DNA of 64,000 nt from an uncultured Roseicyclus sp. Its GTDB lineage: Bacteria > Pseudomonadota > Alphaproteobacteria > Rhodobacterales > Rhodobacteraceae. The stretch spans positions 964,501 to 1,028,500 of the forward strand of contig CANLEH010000001.1 of assembly GCA_947489665.1 (NCBI GenBank), written 5' to 3'. Position 1 is the first letter of the stretch, and each line of letters opens with the position of its first letter. This document shows, in pieces, positions 25,686 to 38,305 of this stretch. The translations under genes were made by a program, and so were the position numbers. The notes under the pieces were generated by a model. It was not told the origin of the DNA. It did not search any database and worked only from the letters and a program-made list of their open reading frames with translations.

Positions 25686-26571
25686 ATGGATGTCATCCTT
25701 CATGTCGGCGCTCACCGCACCGCCACAACGACCTTCCAGCATCATATTGCCGCGAACCGGCCTGCTTTGCGGGCGTCCCGCGCGGCCTATTGGGGGCCGA
25801 AAGTCGTGCGGGGTGGCCTGTTTCGCACGATGTCCGGCGGCACCGACCCGATCTTGCCATGGCAAGCCAAGCGCGCCGCAAGACGGGCCGCTTTGCGGGT
25901 CGAAGCCTTGCGTCAGGACGGGATCAAACGACTGATCGTCAGCGATGAGAATATGCTGGGCAATCTGCGCAATGTGCTGGAAGAGACGCTGCTTTACCCT
26001 GGCGCAGGTGCGCGGATCGCAGAGTTTTCCAAGGGATTCCAGAAGCATAACCTGACGGTTGGATTGGGCATCCGCTGCTATTCACATTGGTGGACCTCCG
26101 CCCTCGCATTCCGGCTGATGCGAGGCGGGCCCTTGCCCCGTGCCGGTTTGCGCGAATGCATGGTGACGCAACCGCGCCGCTGGCGGCACATTATCGAGGA
26201 GATTGCAGGTGCCGTGCCGAACGCGCGCTTGGTGGTCTGGACGCATGAAGCCATGTCTTCCGCGCCCCATCTGCAATTGCACGCGCTGGCCGGCATTGTG
26301 ACAGATGCCGTGAGCCTTCCGGTTTTGAACGCCGCGCCCCGTGGGGCTGATCTGCGGCGTTTCATGGCGGATTGCGGGTTGAATGCCGATGAATTCGCTT
26401 GGCCCGACAACCGCTTTCTGCCGTTCGAGATGCACGAGGCAGACGCGTTGCGCGCCCAATACCAAAACGATCTGACCTGGCTGGCCGAAGGGGCTGGCGG
26501 GTTGGCCGAATACATAGATGCGACCCCGGCTGAGATCGGCGCGCAGACAGTTGAAGGAAAAGGATTATCCG

Positions 26572-26600
<29 letters not shown>
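25686..26600 (+). CDS. Sulfotransferase-like P-loop protein
   Basis: 304 residues. The N-terminal '[21 protein letters not shown]' is the 5'-phosphosulfate (PSB) loop of cytosolic/bacterial sulfotransferases, in the degenerate form 'GxHRTATT' seen in many alphaproteobacteria; PAPS would be the sulfate donor. The 3'-phosphate-binding '[12 protein letters not shown]' follows near residue 85. The acceptor is unknown, possibly an exopolysaccharide or a cell-surface glycan. Its last 29 bases overlap the start of mcm, an odd coupling of a sulfation gene to propionate metabolism. Confidence 0.8.
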
Positions 26601-28701
<2,101 letters not shown>

Positions 28702-28773
28702 CGGCGGCGGAGCGAGGGGCCAGCCCCTCGCGCTCCCCGGCATTTTCGTGGAACAAAGAGGGGCGCCGATCGT

Positions 28774-29220
28774 TCAGACCCCTGGCTCCTCGATGATATA
28801 CTCTTCCCACTCTTCCTCGGGGATCTCGAATTCCGGCACGGTGATGCCGCGCACCGACACGCCCGCCTCGTGGACTGAATTCGGATCACCCGAGATCAGA
28901 GGGTGCCACCAGTAAAGCGGTTTGCCCTCATGCAGCAGGCGGTAAGCACAGGTCTCGGGCATGAAGTAAGCCACATCGCCCATGGTCTGCGGCGTCAGCT
29001 GGATGCATTCCGGCACCAGTGTCTTGCGGATGTCGTATTGCCCGCACTGGCAGGTCTCATCATCCAGCAATCGGCAGGCCACGCGGGTCAGCGCCACCTC
29101 CTGCGTGTCCTCATCTTCCAGCTTGTTCAGGCAGCACTTGCCGCAGCCATCGCACAAAGCCTCCCATTCCTCCGCCGTCATCTTGGCCATGGGGACGTGG
29201 GCCCAGAACTCGCGTCTCAT
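28774..29220 (-). CDS. YkgJ/YcgN family cysteine cluster protein (UPF0260)
   Basis: 148 residues. The UPF0260 signature is clear: 'EEWEALCDGCGKCCLNKLEDEDTQEVALTRVACRLLDDETCQCGQYDIRK' with its closely spaced Cys, then 'VPECIQLTP' and 'TCAYRLLHEGKPLYWWHPLISGDP'. The Cys cluster probably binds a metal or iron-sulfur centre; no function is established. It overlaps the stop of ribF by four bases (ATGA), so they are coupled, as often seen in this clade. An alternative start at 'MAKMTAEEW' (about 29190) is possible. Confidence 0.9.
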   Translation of the reverse strand: MRREFWAHVPMAKMTAEEWEALCDGCGKCCLNKLEDEDTQEVALTRVACRLLDDETCQCGQYDIRKTLVPECIQLTPQTMGDVAYFMPETCAYRLLHEGKPLYWWHPLISGDPNSVHEAGVSVRGITVPEFEIPEEEWEEYIIEEPGV

Positions 29221-30140
29221 GCGCGCAGTGCTGCGCGGGCGGCCGCAGAATCCGCATCCATCTGCACGATCAGCGCATCCAGGCTGTCGAAATGCGCCTC
29301 ACCCCTGAGGTAGGCCACAAGGCCGACGGACAGGTCCGTGCCGTAAAGATCGCCCGAGAAGTCGAACAGGAATGTCTCGAGGTTCGGCGTTTCGCGTTCG
29401 AACATCGGGCGGTACCCGAGGTTTGCAACGCCGCCATAGGTGCCCGCATGGGGGCCATCGCGCACCTCGACGGTCACGGCGTATACGCCCGGCTTGGGCA
29501 CGTGCAGCCCGTCGAGATCCATGTTCGCCGTCGGATACCCCAACTCGCGCCCCCGCTTTTCGCCATGCAGGACGGGGCCTTCGATGCGGTGCCAATGGCC
29601 AAGCATGCCTGCCGCGTCCGCCGGCCGCCCGTCACTCAAGGCTTGCCGAATTGCGGTGGAGGATACCGCCCCATCATCCCCCTCCAGCAAAGTCGCGATG
29701 GTCACGTCAAAGCCGTGATCTGCGCCAAGCTGTTGCAGCGCCTGCGCATCGCCACCGCGTCCCTTCCCAAACCGGAAATCCGCCCCCACGACGGCGTGGC
29801 TAATGCCAAGCCCGTCAACCAGGACCGATTGCACGAAATCCGCCGCGCTCAATCCCATCAGGCGCGTATCGAACGGCAGTTCCGCCAACAAATCCACGCC
29901 CAATTTCTCCAACCGGTTGGCCCGCGCTGCGGCATTCATAAGTCGGAAGGGTGGGGCGTCGGGGGCGAAAACCTCCCGCGGGTGCGGCTCGAACGTTACC
30001 ACGCCAAGCGGGGCGTCAAGGCGTTTGGCCAAGCCGAGTACATGTTGATGACCTCGGTGGACGCCGTCAAAATTGCCGATGGCGACGGACGCGCCCCGAT
30101 CCCGGGATTGAGCATATTGGTAATCACGCAGGACTCGCAT
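29217..30140 (-). CDS. ribF: Bifunctional riboflavin kinase/FAD synthetase
   Basis: 307 residues. The N-terminal FAD-synthetase domain has 'VAIGNFDGVHRGHQHVL' (the H-x-G-H nucleotidyl motif) and 'ADFRFGKGRGG', and the C-terminal flavokinase domain has 'GRELGYPTANMDL' and 'GVYAVTVEV' and 'RGEAHFDSLDALIVQM'. It phosphorylates riboflavin to FMN and adenylates FMN to FAD in the cytosol. Full length. It starts 44 bases upstream of the PhaJ-like gene stop and is coupled to the cysteine-cluster gene. Confidence 0.95.
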   Translation of the reverse strand: MRVLRDYQYAQSRDRGASVAIGNFDGVHRGHQHVLGLAKRLDAPLGVVTFEPHPREVFAPDAPPFRLMNAAARANRLEKLGVDLLAELPFDTRLMGLSAADFVQSVLVDGLGISHAVVGADFRFGKGRGGDAQALQQLGADHGFDVTIATLLEGDDGAVSSTAIRQALSDGRPADAAGMLGHWHRIEGPVLHGEKRGRELGYPTANMDLDGLHVPKPGVYAVTVEVRDGPHAGTYGGVANLGYRPMFERETPNLETFLFDFSGDLYGTDLSVGLVAYLRGEAHFDSLDALIVQMDADSAAARAALRA

Positions 30141-30184
30141 AAGCGGCAGTTAGGCTGCGCAGCGGGCGAAGTGCAAGACGCGGA

Positions 30185-30628
30185 TCAGTCGAATTTGCCG
30201 GACGGGGCCAGGACGGTTGCTTCACCCTTCAGAACCACAGTCTCCCCCACGCGCGCTTCGGTTTGTAACTGCACACGGCGGCGGGCGTAGTCGATGGACA
30301 GCACGGTCACAACAGCCTCGACCGCATCGCCCGGCCGGACAGGTGCCATGAACTTCAGCGTCTGGCCCAGATAAACCGTGCCATGGCCGGGAAGCTGTTC
30401 GCCGATCACGGCTGAAATCAACCCGGCCGTCAGCATTCCGTGGGCAATGCGCCCCTCAAAGATCGTATCCTGCGCATAGCTGTCATCCAGGTGGACCGGG
30501 TTCCGGTCGGTGGAGACCTCGGCAAACATCTCGATATCCTGATCGGTCACGATTTTCGTCAACGAGCGGGTCATGCCCACTTCAAGGTCTTCGACGACAA
30601 TGGTGCCAGTGTTGATGTTGTCGAGCAT
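30185..30628 (-). CDS. MaoC-like (R)-specific enoyl-CoA hydratase (PhaJ type)
   Basis: 147 residues, a hot-dog fold protein. 'MTRSLTKIVTDQDIEMFAEVSTDRNPVHLDDSYA' contains the active-site region D-x(4)-H ('DRNPVHLDD'), and 'GRIAHGMLTAGLISAVIGEQLPGHGTVYLGQTLKFMAP' follows. PhaJ links beta-oxidation to polyhydroxyalkanoate by hydrating enoyl-CoA to (R)-3-hydroxyacyl-CoA. The start at 30628 is chosen because GGAGG is 8 bases upstream; the longer frame is not needed. A CTGC-N3-GCAG palindrome sits 44 bases upstream and points to PhaR control. Confidence 0.85.
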   Translation of the reverse strand: MLDNINTGTIVVEDLEVGMTRSLTKIVTDQDIEMFAEVSTDRNPVHLDDSYAQDTIFEGRIAHGMLTAGLISAVIGEQLPGHGTVYLGQTLKFMAPVRPGDAVEAVVTVLSIDYARRRVQLQTEARVGETVVLKGEATVLAPSGKFD

Positions 30629-30671
30629 GTGCAGGCCCTCCTTGACCGCTACATAGGGCGATTCAGGGGTA

Positions 30672-30686
30672 TTCTGCAATGCAGAA
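30672..30686. promoter_or_regulatory. PhaR-like operator CTGC-N3-GCAG upstream of the MaoC gene
   Basis: A perfect palindrome TTCTGCA-A-TGCAGAA, centred 51 bases before the start of the MaoC gene. PhaR of Paracoccus denitrificans is reported to bind CTGC-N3-4-GCAG; this site is exactly CTGC-AAT-GCAG. PhaR senses polyhydroxybutyrate, which fits control of a hydratase feeding that pathway. Confidence 0.6.
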
Positions 30687-30739
30687 AGTAACAAAGTGTG
30701 AATTTTGTCGCGCCAGTCGCAACTTTGTTGCGTGGCGAC

Positions 30740-31612
30740 CTACCGCAAATACCCGATGGAATAGGATGGCTCAAGCTGCGCATCGGTCAGAAAGCGCGCC
30801 AGCTTTGACGGATCAGGTTGCTCCTCAGTGCCCGTTTCCGCGCGCGCAAGACCGCCCGTGATAAAGAGTGTGTCGATGTTTTCGCCCACTCCGCCGGGAA
30901 TGTCGGTGACGATCCCGTCACCAATCGCAAGAATGCGGTCGTCGCTGGTGCCTTTGCCCATCTGGGTCAGCCGCCGGCGGGCCAGATCGTAGATCGGGGG
31001 GTGCGGTTTGCCGAAATAAAGGCTTTCGCCCCCCATCTCGGTGTAAAGCTGCGCAAGGGCGCCCGCGCACCATTCCCGGCTTTCGCCCCGGTCCACCACG
31101 ATGTCGGGGTTCGCGCAGAGCAGCTTCAGCCCCTTGGTCTTCGCAAGAAGGAACTGCGGGCGCATCACCGATGGATCGGCGTGGGGATCAAAGGGGCCGG
31201 TGCATACGATGCCCTCTGCCTGATCAAGCTCCACCCGCTCAATATCGACTGCATCCTCAATCAGGTCCATTTTCTCGAAGAAGGGGGCATCATGCGGCTC
31301 CCCGATATGCCAGACCTTCCGCCCAACGGCCCCCGTCAGCATCGCTGCCCGGGCGCTGTCGCCAGACGTTGCGATCACATCCCAGCAGTCGCGGGGCACG
31401 CCGATGCGGTCAAGTTGCGTGGCCACCGACGCGCGGGGGCGGGGCGCATTCGTCAGCAAAAGGACGGTGCCGCCCTGTGCCTTGAACGCACGCAATGCTT
31501 CGACCGCTTCGGCAAAAGGCTCCACGCCGTTATGAACGCAGCCCCACAGGTCGCAGAAGACCGCATCATACATGCCTGAGATTTCGGCGAGATTTTCAAT
31601 GATACGTGTCAT
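30740..31612 (-). CDS. HAD-superfamily phosphatase, TIGR01459 (CUT family)
   Basis: 290 residues. Motif I 'DAVFCDLWGCVHNG' keeps the nucleophile Asp, 'VLLLTNAPRPR' is the 'Class II' cap-type sign, and 'GKPHPPIYDLA' and 'ILAIGDGIVTDIPGGVG' give motifs III and IV. This family has members that act on p-nitrophenyl or sugar phosphates; the TIGR01459 group in alphaproteobacteria is uncharacterised. It is transcribed leftward toward the MaoC gene with its stop at 30740. No partner in the window. Confidence 0.9.
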   Translation of the reverse strand: MTRIIENLAEISGMYDAVFCDLWGCVHNGVEPFAEAVEALRAFKAQGGTVLLLTNAPRPRASVATQLDRIGVPRDCWDVIATSGDSARAAMLTGAVGRKVWHIGEPHDAPFFEKMDLIEDAVDIERVELDQAEGIVCTGPFDPHADPSVMRPQFLLAKTKGLKLLCANPDIVVDRGESREWCAGALAQLYTEMGGESLYFGKPHPPIYDLARRRLTQMGKGTSDDRILAIGDGIVTDIPGGVGENIDTLFITGGLARAETGTEEQPDPSKLARFLTDAQLEPSYSIGYLR

Positions 31613-31664
31613 GCCTGTGCTCCGCTTTGGTGGGCGGAGACTTAGGGCATTGACCCGGCAGCTT

Positions 31665-32186
31665 CTAGCGGAAGATGCAGTTCAGGCCGGTCCAGATCGC
31701 CTCAATGCGCGCGCCGTCCTCGGTCAGCAGCCCGTAAAGGCCGGCGCTGTCAAATTCCGTGCCAAGGCCGCTCTCGAAAAAGCTGACGCCGCCCGGCGTG
31801 GTCAGATTGCTTGTCGGCGCCCCGTGCCAAAGGCCGGTGTCGGTTGAAAGCAGGTCGCCAGTGCCCAGAAACCAGCCCGCGAAGCGGTCATTTTCAAACA
31901 TCAGGGTGATCTCGTTCGGCCAGTCCGCGGCCACCATCGGGCCCGCACCGCATTCCTGCGGGAACGTGACATCGACCTCCCACCCGAAGATGCCGATCAG
32001 ACCGTGCATCGTGTCCTGAAACCCGCTGCCAAACGGAATCTCGGCGCGCGTGGTCCCGTCTTCGCTTGCCACTGACAGGCCGCGGGCGGTTGGCGTGACA
32101 ATGTCACTTTCGCTTGGCCAATAGGTATCGGCCGTTGCTGGAAAAGCGAGGGTGGCGATCAGGGCGCCGAAAAGGGCAGTGCGCAT
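31665..32186 (-). CDS. Hypothetical secreted protein
   Basis: 173 residues with a Sec signal peptide ('MRTALFGALIATLAFPATA', cleaved before DTYW). The mature part has 'TYWPSESDIVTPTARGLSVASEDG' and ends 'GLNCIFR', with two Cys. No family was recognised. The start at the signal peptide is chosen over an upstream frame. It precedes the TIGR01459 phosphatase by about 52 bases on the same strand, probably one transcript. Function unknown. Confidence 0.65.
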   Translation of the reverse strand: MRTALFGALIATLAFPATADTYWPSESDIVTPTARGLSVASEDGTTRAEIPFGSGFQDTMHGLIGIFGWEVDVTFPQECGAGPMVAADWPNEITLMFENDRFAGWFLGTGDLLSTDTGLWHGAPTSNLTTPGGVSFFESGLGTEFDSAGLYGLLTEDGARIEAIWTGLNCIFR

Positions 32187-32273
32187 GGGAACCTCCGGAA
32201 TGCTGGCCAGAGCCTGCATCCGAGAGGTTCGCCCTTGCAAGGCGGGAAATCCCGGCCCCTGCGTCTTCGGGGC

Positions 32274-33197
32274 TCACACCGTGAGGTTCGGAATGATCTG
32301 TTTCTTGCGGCTGACAACGCCCGGCAGAACAACCTGGTCAGCGTCACCGACCACGGTGGCAAAGCTCTTTTCTGCCACGCTCTTCGTCAGCTCGTTGGGG
32401 ACCAGCATGGTCGCTTCTTCCTTCAGAATATCCACGACGAACAGCAGGACCTGATCTGCCCCGTCTTCGTCGGCCACCTTCGGCATGGTGTCCATCAGCG
32501 ATGCCTTGCGGTCCAGAACCGTGCCGGGCGAGGTTGTCTCCAACACACTCACACGGAAGGTCTTTCCACCCACCTCGTAGGTCTTGCTGTCCATCCGCAA
32601 AAGCTCCGCATCCGAGAACGCCGAGACATCGGATTTTGCGGCGAACATTTCAGCCGCGTATTCCGGTATGTCGATGCCCAGATCCTTGGCCAGATCTTCC
32701 GCAATTGCGCGATCTTCCTGCGTCGTTGTCGGGGAGCGGAATTCAAGTGTGTCGGACAGGATGCAGCTCAGCATCGCACCTTTGATGTTTTCAGGCGCCT
32801 GCGCCATGTGCTTGCCGATCATCTTCCACATGATCGTCGCTGTGCACGCCAGCGGTTCGATCCGAATGTCGATGGGCCCCTTTGTCTCCAACCCGCCAAC
32901 CAGCTTGTGGTGGTCGATGATGCCCTGAATATCGGCCGCGTTGATGTCGTCGGGCAGTTCGCCAGGGTTGTTGGTGTCCACGATGACCACAGGCGTGTCG
33001 GCGGCCACACCCTCGATGATCCGGGGCTTCTCGAGGCTCCAGCGCTCCAACATGAACGCCGCCTCGGTATTTGGTTCCCCCAGCAGGACAGCTTCGGCCT
33101 GCATTTGCTTGATCTGGTTCAAGTACCAGGCCCAGATGATCGGAGAGCCCGTGGAGTCGGTGTCAGGGGATTTATGGCCGAAAACCAGAGTGGTCAT
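32274..33197 (-). CDS. ppaC: Manganese-dependent inorganic pyrophosphatase (family II)
   Basis: 307 residues. The N-terminal DHH domain has 'VFGHKSPDTDSTGSPII' (metal ligands His and Asp) and 'DHHKLVGGL' (the D-H-H motif), and the C-terminal DHHA2 domain ends with 'ATMLVPNELTKSVAEKSF' and 'VVLPGVVSRKKQIIPNL', with the substrate-binding 'SRKKQ'. It hydrolyses pyrophosphate to drive biosynthesis. Length is normal. It is transcribed leftward alone. Confidence 0.95.
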   Translation of the reverse strand: MTTLVFGHKSPDTDSTGSPIIWAWYLNQIKQMQAEAVLLGEPNTEAAFMLERWSLEKPRIIEGVAADTPVVIVDTNNPGELPDDINAADIQGIIDHHKLVGGLETKGPIDIRIEPLACTATIMWKMIGKHMAQAPENIKGAMLSCILSDTLEFRSPTTTQEDRAIAEDLAKDLGIDIPEYAAEMFAAKSDVSAFSDAELLRMDSKTYEVGGKTFRVSVLETTSPGTVLDRKASLMDTMPKVADEDGADQVLLFVVDILKEEATMLVPNELTKSVAEKSFATVVGDADQVVLPGVVSRKKQIIPNLTV

Positions 33198-33317
33198 GTG
33201 TCAGAACCTTCGCGTCGAGAGGCAAATTTTGCGCCCTTCTAGCCGCGCCAATCCGGGATGTCACGCGGCGCGGGGCTTGGCTACGTATTGGCCAAAGCAC
33301 GCTCAGCAAAACGCGGT

Positions 33318-35252
33318 TCAAAACCCGTGAAAGGCGTTGGATTTATCTCCGCCATCAACGGAAAGCGGGAGGGACAGATCGGCGTCACCCTGTTCAGCAA
33401 ACGGGCCAGGTGCAGCCTGATGCGCCGCCGCAGCGGCCCAGTTCCGCGCCTTTGAGGCGTCGAGCTTGAACCGTGCGATCTGGGTGGCAAGGCCTGCGGC
33501 CGCGTTCGTCAGGCTCTCGCTGGCCGAAGATGTCTCCTCGGCCATGGCTGCGTTCGATTGGGTGGCGGCGTCCAGATCCCGTACGCCATCGTTGATCTCC
33601 GCAACACCGATCGCCTGCTCCCGCGCAGACGCAGCGATGTCCGAGACGAGGCCCGCAACGGTTTCCACACGACCGATGATGTCTTTGAGGGCATCACCTG
33701 TGTCCCGCACCAGTTTCGATCCGCTTTCCACCTGTTCGCTGGACGCTGCGATCAACAATTTAATTTCCTGTGCCGAGGCTGAGGAATGCTGTGCCAGCGC
33801 CCGCACTTCCGAGGCAACGACAGCAAAGCCGCGGCCCGCATCGCCCGCGCGCGCGGCCTCGACGCCCGCGTTCAAGGCAAGCAAGTTCGTCTGGAACGCG
33901 ATATCGTCAATGACGGCGATGATCTGCGTGATCTGTTCGGAGGAGGCCTCGATCTGCGCCATGGCACCAATCGCCGTCTCGACAATCTCGCCTGTGGCGT
34001 TGGTGGCCGCGCGGTTCTCGGCAGTCGATTGCTCGGCCGCGGCCGCATTGTCTGCCGTCGATTTGATGGACTGGCTCAATTCCTCAAGGGCTGCCGCGGA
34101 TTCCTGCAAGGTGGCTGCCTGTCCCTCGGTCCTGTTCGACAAATCAATCGCTGATTTTGTCATTTCACCGGCATCCCCCTCGATTTCATCCGCCACATCG
34201 CGGATCGCTTCGATCGTCTCGGCCAATTGGTCGACCACCAAATTGAAGGAGGTGCGCAGGGCGTCATAGTCTGCGGGAAAGGGATCATCTGCGGTGCTTT
34301 CGATGCGGGCGGTCAGATCCAGGTTGGCCAATCGGGAAAGCCCTTCGCTGAGGGAGTCGACAACACGTTCCTGCGTGCGTCGCTTCAGCTCGTCTTCCTT
34401 CAGGCGTTCAGCCTCCGCCAGCTTGAGTTTTTCTGCATCCAACATGGAGTTTTGCAGTGCCACCAAACTCTGCGCGATTTCCCCAATCTCGTCCTGCCTG
34501 CCGGAATGGACGATTTCGGATGCATAATTCCCGCTCGACAGCTCGTGAATGGAGGCGCGAATGCCCTGCAACGGGGCCAAAAGACCGCGCACCGCCCAGA
34601 ACGCGACCGCAAGGATTACCGCAACCAGCAGGAGCGAGACCATCATGGTTCCGGAAACGTTGGCCGCCTCAGCGATAGACGACCTGAACGCCGCATAATC
34701 CCGTCCAACCCCCAAAGCACCGATGACCTGACCATCCCCGGACACGATCGGCACGTATTCCCCAAAGTAGTTGTTTCCCAGAACGCCGAACTGCCCCGTA
34801 ATGGGGTTGCCGCGCAGCAAGGTTTCCAGCGCTTCGGGAGAATTCAGCGATGTCCCCGTGATCGCGACGCCGTTTTCGTCCGCCACGGTTGTCGCAACGC
34901 GCAGGAATTCTCCACTTTCAGCGTTCAGCATGAAAAGGGAGGCTTCCAAACCCGAAACCGATTGCACCATGTCCGCGATGTGATTGTCGAAGGTTTCAGG
35001 TGGGTTCGGCCAAACGATTTGGCGAAGGTGCCCATCATCCCCATCCACTGTCGAAACCCCGCGATAGCGATTGTTCAACAGGTACGCGAAGGACCGCGCC
35101 GTGGCCTCGTTGTCCTGCGTTGCCTGCGCGATATACGTCTGCTCCAGCGCGCGGTGGGTCTCTCGGATCAATCCGGCCGATAGCAGCAAAAGCAAAAGCG
35201 CCATCGTGCCGAGCAACTTGGCGCGTAAAGTGATTGAGTTGAGAAAGGCCAT
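33318..35252 (-). CDS. Methyl-accepting chemotaxis protein
   Basis: About 644 residues. An N-terminal helix ('[17 protein letters not shown]'), a periplasmic single-Cache-type sensor (about 40-190; '[34 protein letters not shown]'), a second helix ('[19 protein letters not shown]'), HAMP, and the cytosolic signalling domain with the hairpin '[41 protein letters not shown]'. It senses an unknown ligand and talks to CheA/CheW. No che genes are nearby. No C-terminal CheR-tether pentapeptide is apparent. The ATG of MAFLN is used. Confidence 0.93.
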   Translation of the reverse strand: MAFLNSITLRAKLLGTMALLLLLLSAGLIRETHRALEQTYIAQATQDNEATARSFAYLLNNRYRGVSTVDGDDGHLRQIVWPNPPETFDNHIADMVQSVSGLEASLFMLNAESGEFLRVATTVADENGVAITGTSLNSPEALETLLRGNPITGQFGVLGNNYFGEYVPIVSGDGQVIGALGVGRDYAAFRSSIAEAANVSGTMMVSLLLVAVILAVAFWAVRGLLAPLQGIRASIHELSSGNYASEIVHSGRQDEIGEIAQSLVALQNSMLDAEKLKLAEAERLKEDELKRRTQERVVDSLSEGLSRLANLDLTARIESTADDPFPADYDALRTSFNLVVDQLAETIEAIRDVADEIEGDAGEMTKSAIDLSNRTEGQAATLQESAAALEELSQSIKSTADNAAAAEQSTAENRAATNATGEIVETAIGAMAQIEASSEQITQIIAVIDDIAFQTNLLALNAGVEAARAGDAGRGFAVVASEVRALAQHSSASAQEIKLLIAASSEQVESGSKLVRDTGDALKDIIGRVETVAGLVSDIAASAREQAIGVAEINDGVRDLDAATQSNAAMAEETSSASESLTNAAAGLATQIARFKLDASKARNWAAAAAHQAAPGPFAEQGDADLSLPLSVDGGDKSNAFHGF

Positions 35253-35332
35253 CGTCACCGAACCAGCAAAGGGGAAGCGTCGGCCAAGTGCTAAAGTCTG
35301 TTTCTAAAGGTTCAGTTACCGCAGGCGGCCTC

Positions 35333-35361
35333 TTGACTCGAAAATTTCGCCCCCCTATCTC
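35333..35361 (+). promoter_or_regulatory. Promoter of groESL (sigma-70 or RpoH type)
   Basis: TTGACT (35333-35338) and TATCTC (35356-35361) are spaced 17 bases apart, ahead of CIRCE. The region 'CTCTTGAC' to 'CCCCCTATCT' also resembles the RpoH (sigma-32) pattern of alphaproteobacteria, so heat induction may use both. Confidence 0.55.
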
Positions 35362-35368
35362 TCCGCCG

Positions 35369-35395
35369 TTGGCACTCTCCAGTGGTGAGTGACAA
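35369..35395. promoter_or_regulatory. CIRCE element (HrcA operator)
   Basis: TTGGCACTC-N9-GAGTGACAA matches the CIRCE consensus TTAGCACTC-N9-GAGTGCTAA at most positions. It lies 8 bases after the -10 region and 47 bases before groES. HrcA bound here would repress groESL under normal conditions. Confidence 0.8.
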
Positions 35396-35441
35396 CACAA
35401 CAGAGAGACATTCCGATTTCGGAAAAGAGGAGAGGCCGAAA

Positions 35442-35729
35442 ATGGCATTCAAACCGCTTCATGACCGCGTTCTGGTCCGCCGTGTTGAATCGGACGAAAA
35501 GACCGCTGGCGGTCTGATCATCCCCGATAGCGCAAAAGAAAAGCCGTCCGAGGGCGAAGTCGTCGCATGCGGCGATGGTGCGCGCAAAGACAGCGGCGAA
35601 CTGATCGCAATGGCCGTCAGCGCGGGCGACCGCATCCTGTTCGGCAAGTGGTCGGGCACCGAAGTCACCGTCGACGGTGAAGAGCTTCTGATCATGAAGG
35701 AATCGGACATCCTCGGCGTCATGGCCTGA
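35442..35729 (+). CDS. groES: Co-chaperonin GroES (Cpn10)
   Basis: 95 residues. '[44 protein letters not shown]' is the complete Cpn10 N terminus with the mobile loop, and the C terminus '[17 protein letters not shown]' is typical. It caps GroEL and lets folding proceed in the cage. The ATG at 35442 has AGAGGAGAGG upstream. It precedes groEL by 48 bases in the same transcript, under CIRCE. Confidence 0.97.
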   Translation: MAFKPLHDRVLVRRVESDEKTAGGLIIPDSAKEKPSEGEVVACGDGARKDSGELIAMAVSAGDRILFGKWSGTEVTVDGEELLIMKESDILGVMA

Positions 35730-35765
35730 GATCCGATCCCGCAATTCGCAGATAATTCCAGATAA

Positions 35766-37418
<1,653 letters not shown>

Positions 37419-37422
37419 GGGT

Positions 37423-37528
37423 AAATCTGCAAAGCAGATTTGCCCGAACCCGACAGGCGACTTTGCACCGCAAAGTCTGCCGAAAGGGTAAGGCTGATTA
37501 TTGTGCAAAGGGGCCCTCGGGCCCCTTT
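37423..37528 (+). terminator. Three tandem hairpins in the groEL 3' region
   Basis: Three perfect stems in order: AAATCTGC (37423-37430)/GCAGATTT (37434-37441); GACTTTGC (37459-37466)/GCAAAGTC (37470-37477); AAAGGGGCCC (37507-37516)/GGGCCCCTTT (37519-37528). The first two have 3-base loops. The third is the strongest and ends in a short T-run; it is the probable terminator, while the first two may protect the mRNA 3' end. Confidence 0.7.
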
Positions 37529-37623
37529 GTCATGTCTAAAGGCTGTCAATGGAGGTATACCCGCGTCGCCATACACTTTGCTGTCAGCGGATAATGCGCA
37601 CCAGTTTCACTAGGAATATTCCA

Positions 37624-38226
37624 ATGACGCCTCGATCCAACCTAATGCGATATAGCCTTGTGGCCCTTTTGCTGTCCGCCGCGCCCGCACTGGCCTGCCC
37701 GACCGGCAAAGCCGTGGAAATCGAATGGAACGGCAGCCAATTCGCAGGACAGGTCCTCGATGGGCCCGACGCGCAAGGCCAATGCCTTGTCAGCTACGAT
37801 GGCTGGGACGAGACCTGGAACGAATGGGTTGCGGTCAGCCGCATCACGAACCTCGACGTAGTCCCACCTGCACCTGCTGCATGCCCCGCTGGGGCCTCGC
37901 GCCAGATCGAATGGAATGGCAGCCTGTGGGATGGAACCATCCTTGAAGGTCCCAATGCCGCGGGCGAATGCTTCGTCACTTATGAGGGGTGGAGCGATGA
38001 GTGGAACGAATGGGTCGGGCCAGGCCGTATTCAAGCCGCCGCCGCACCCGCTGGCGCGTCGTGCCCGGTCGGCCAAACGCTGGAAATCGAATGGAACGAC
38101 ACCTGGTGGGATGGCGCCGTATTGGAAGGCCCAGATGCGCAGGGCCATTGCCTTGTGACCTATGAAGGCTGGGACGCGACCTGGAATGAATGGGTGTCCA
38201 CCGACCGTTTGCGCGGCGCTGAGTGA
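37624..38226 (+). CDS. Periplasmic protein with three chromo-barrel/Tudor-knot-like repeats
   Basis: 200 residues: a Sec signal peptide ('MTPRSNLMRYSLVALLLSAAPALA') then three tandem repeats of about 60 residues, each built as C-P-x-G, 'EIEWNG', a loop with 'GP(D/N)AQG', and 'YDGWDETWNEWVAVSRI'. The last block, Y-x-G-W-x3-W-x-E-W-V-x3-R, is close to the eukaryotic MRG15/MOF chromo-barrel and Tudor-knot motif. Each repeat has a conserved Cys pair suited to disulfides. It lies between groEL and phnM with its own terminator. Function unknown; it may bind peptides or glycans. Confidence 0.75.
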   Translation: MTPRSNLMRYSLVALLLSAAPALACPTGKAVEIEWNGSQFAGQVLDGPDAQGQCLVSYDGWDETWNEWVAVSRITNLDVVPPAPAACPAGASRQIEWNGSLWDGTILEGPNAAGECFVTYEGWSDEWNEWVGPGRIQAAAAPAGASCPVGQTLEIEWNDTWWDGAVLEGPDAQGHCLVTYEGWDATWNEWVSTDRLRGAE

Positions 38227-38247
38227 ACGCAGCCACACGGATGATTG

Positions 38248-38279
38248 AAAGGGGTGCAATCCTGCGCCCCTTTTCTTTT
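38248..38279 (+). terminator. Rho-independent terminator
   Basis: AAAGGGGTGCA (38248-38258) with TGCGCCCCTTT (38263-38273) and one G-T pair, loop ATCC, followed by TCTTTT. It lies 21 bases beyond the stop of the repeat protein and before phnM. Confidence 0.8.
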
Positions 38280-38305
38280 GCGCGTCCCCCTGCCAGACGT
38301 CAGGC

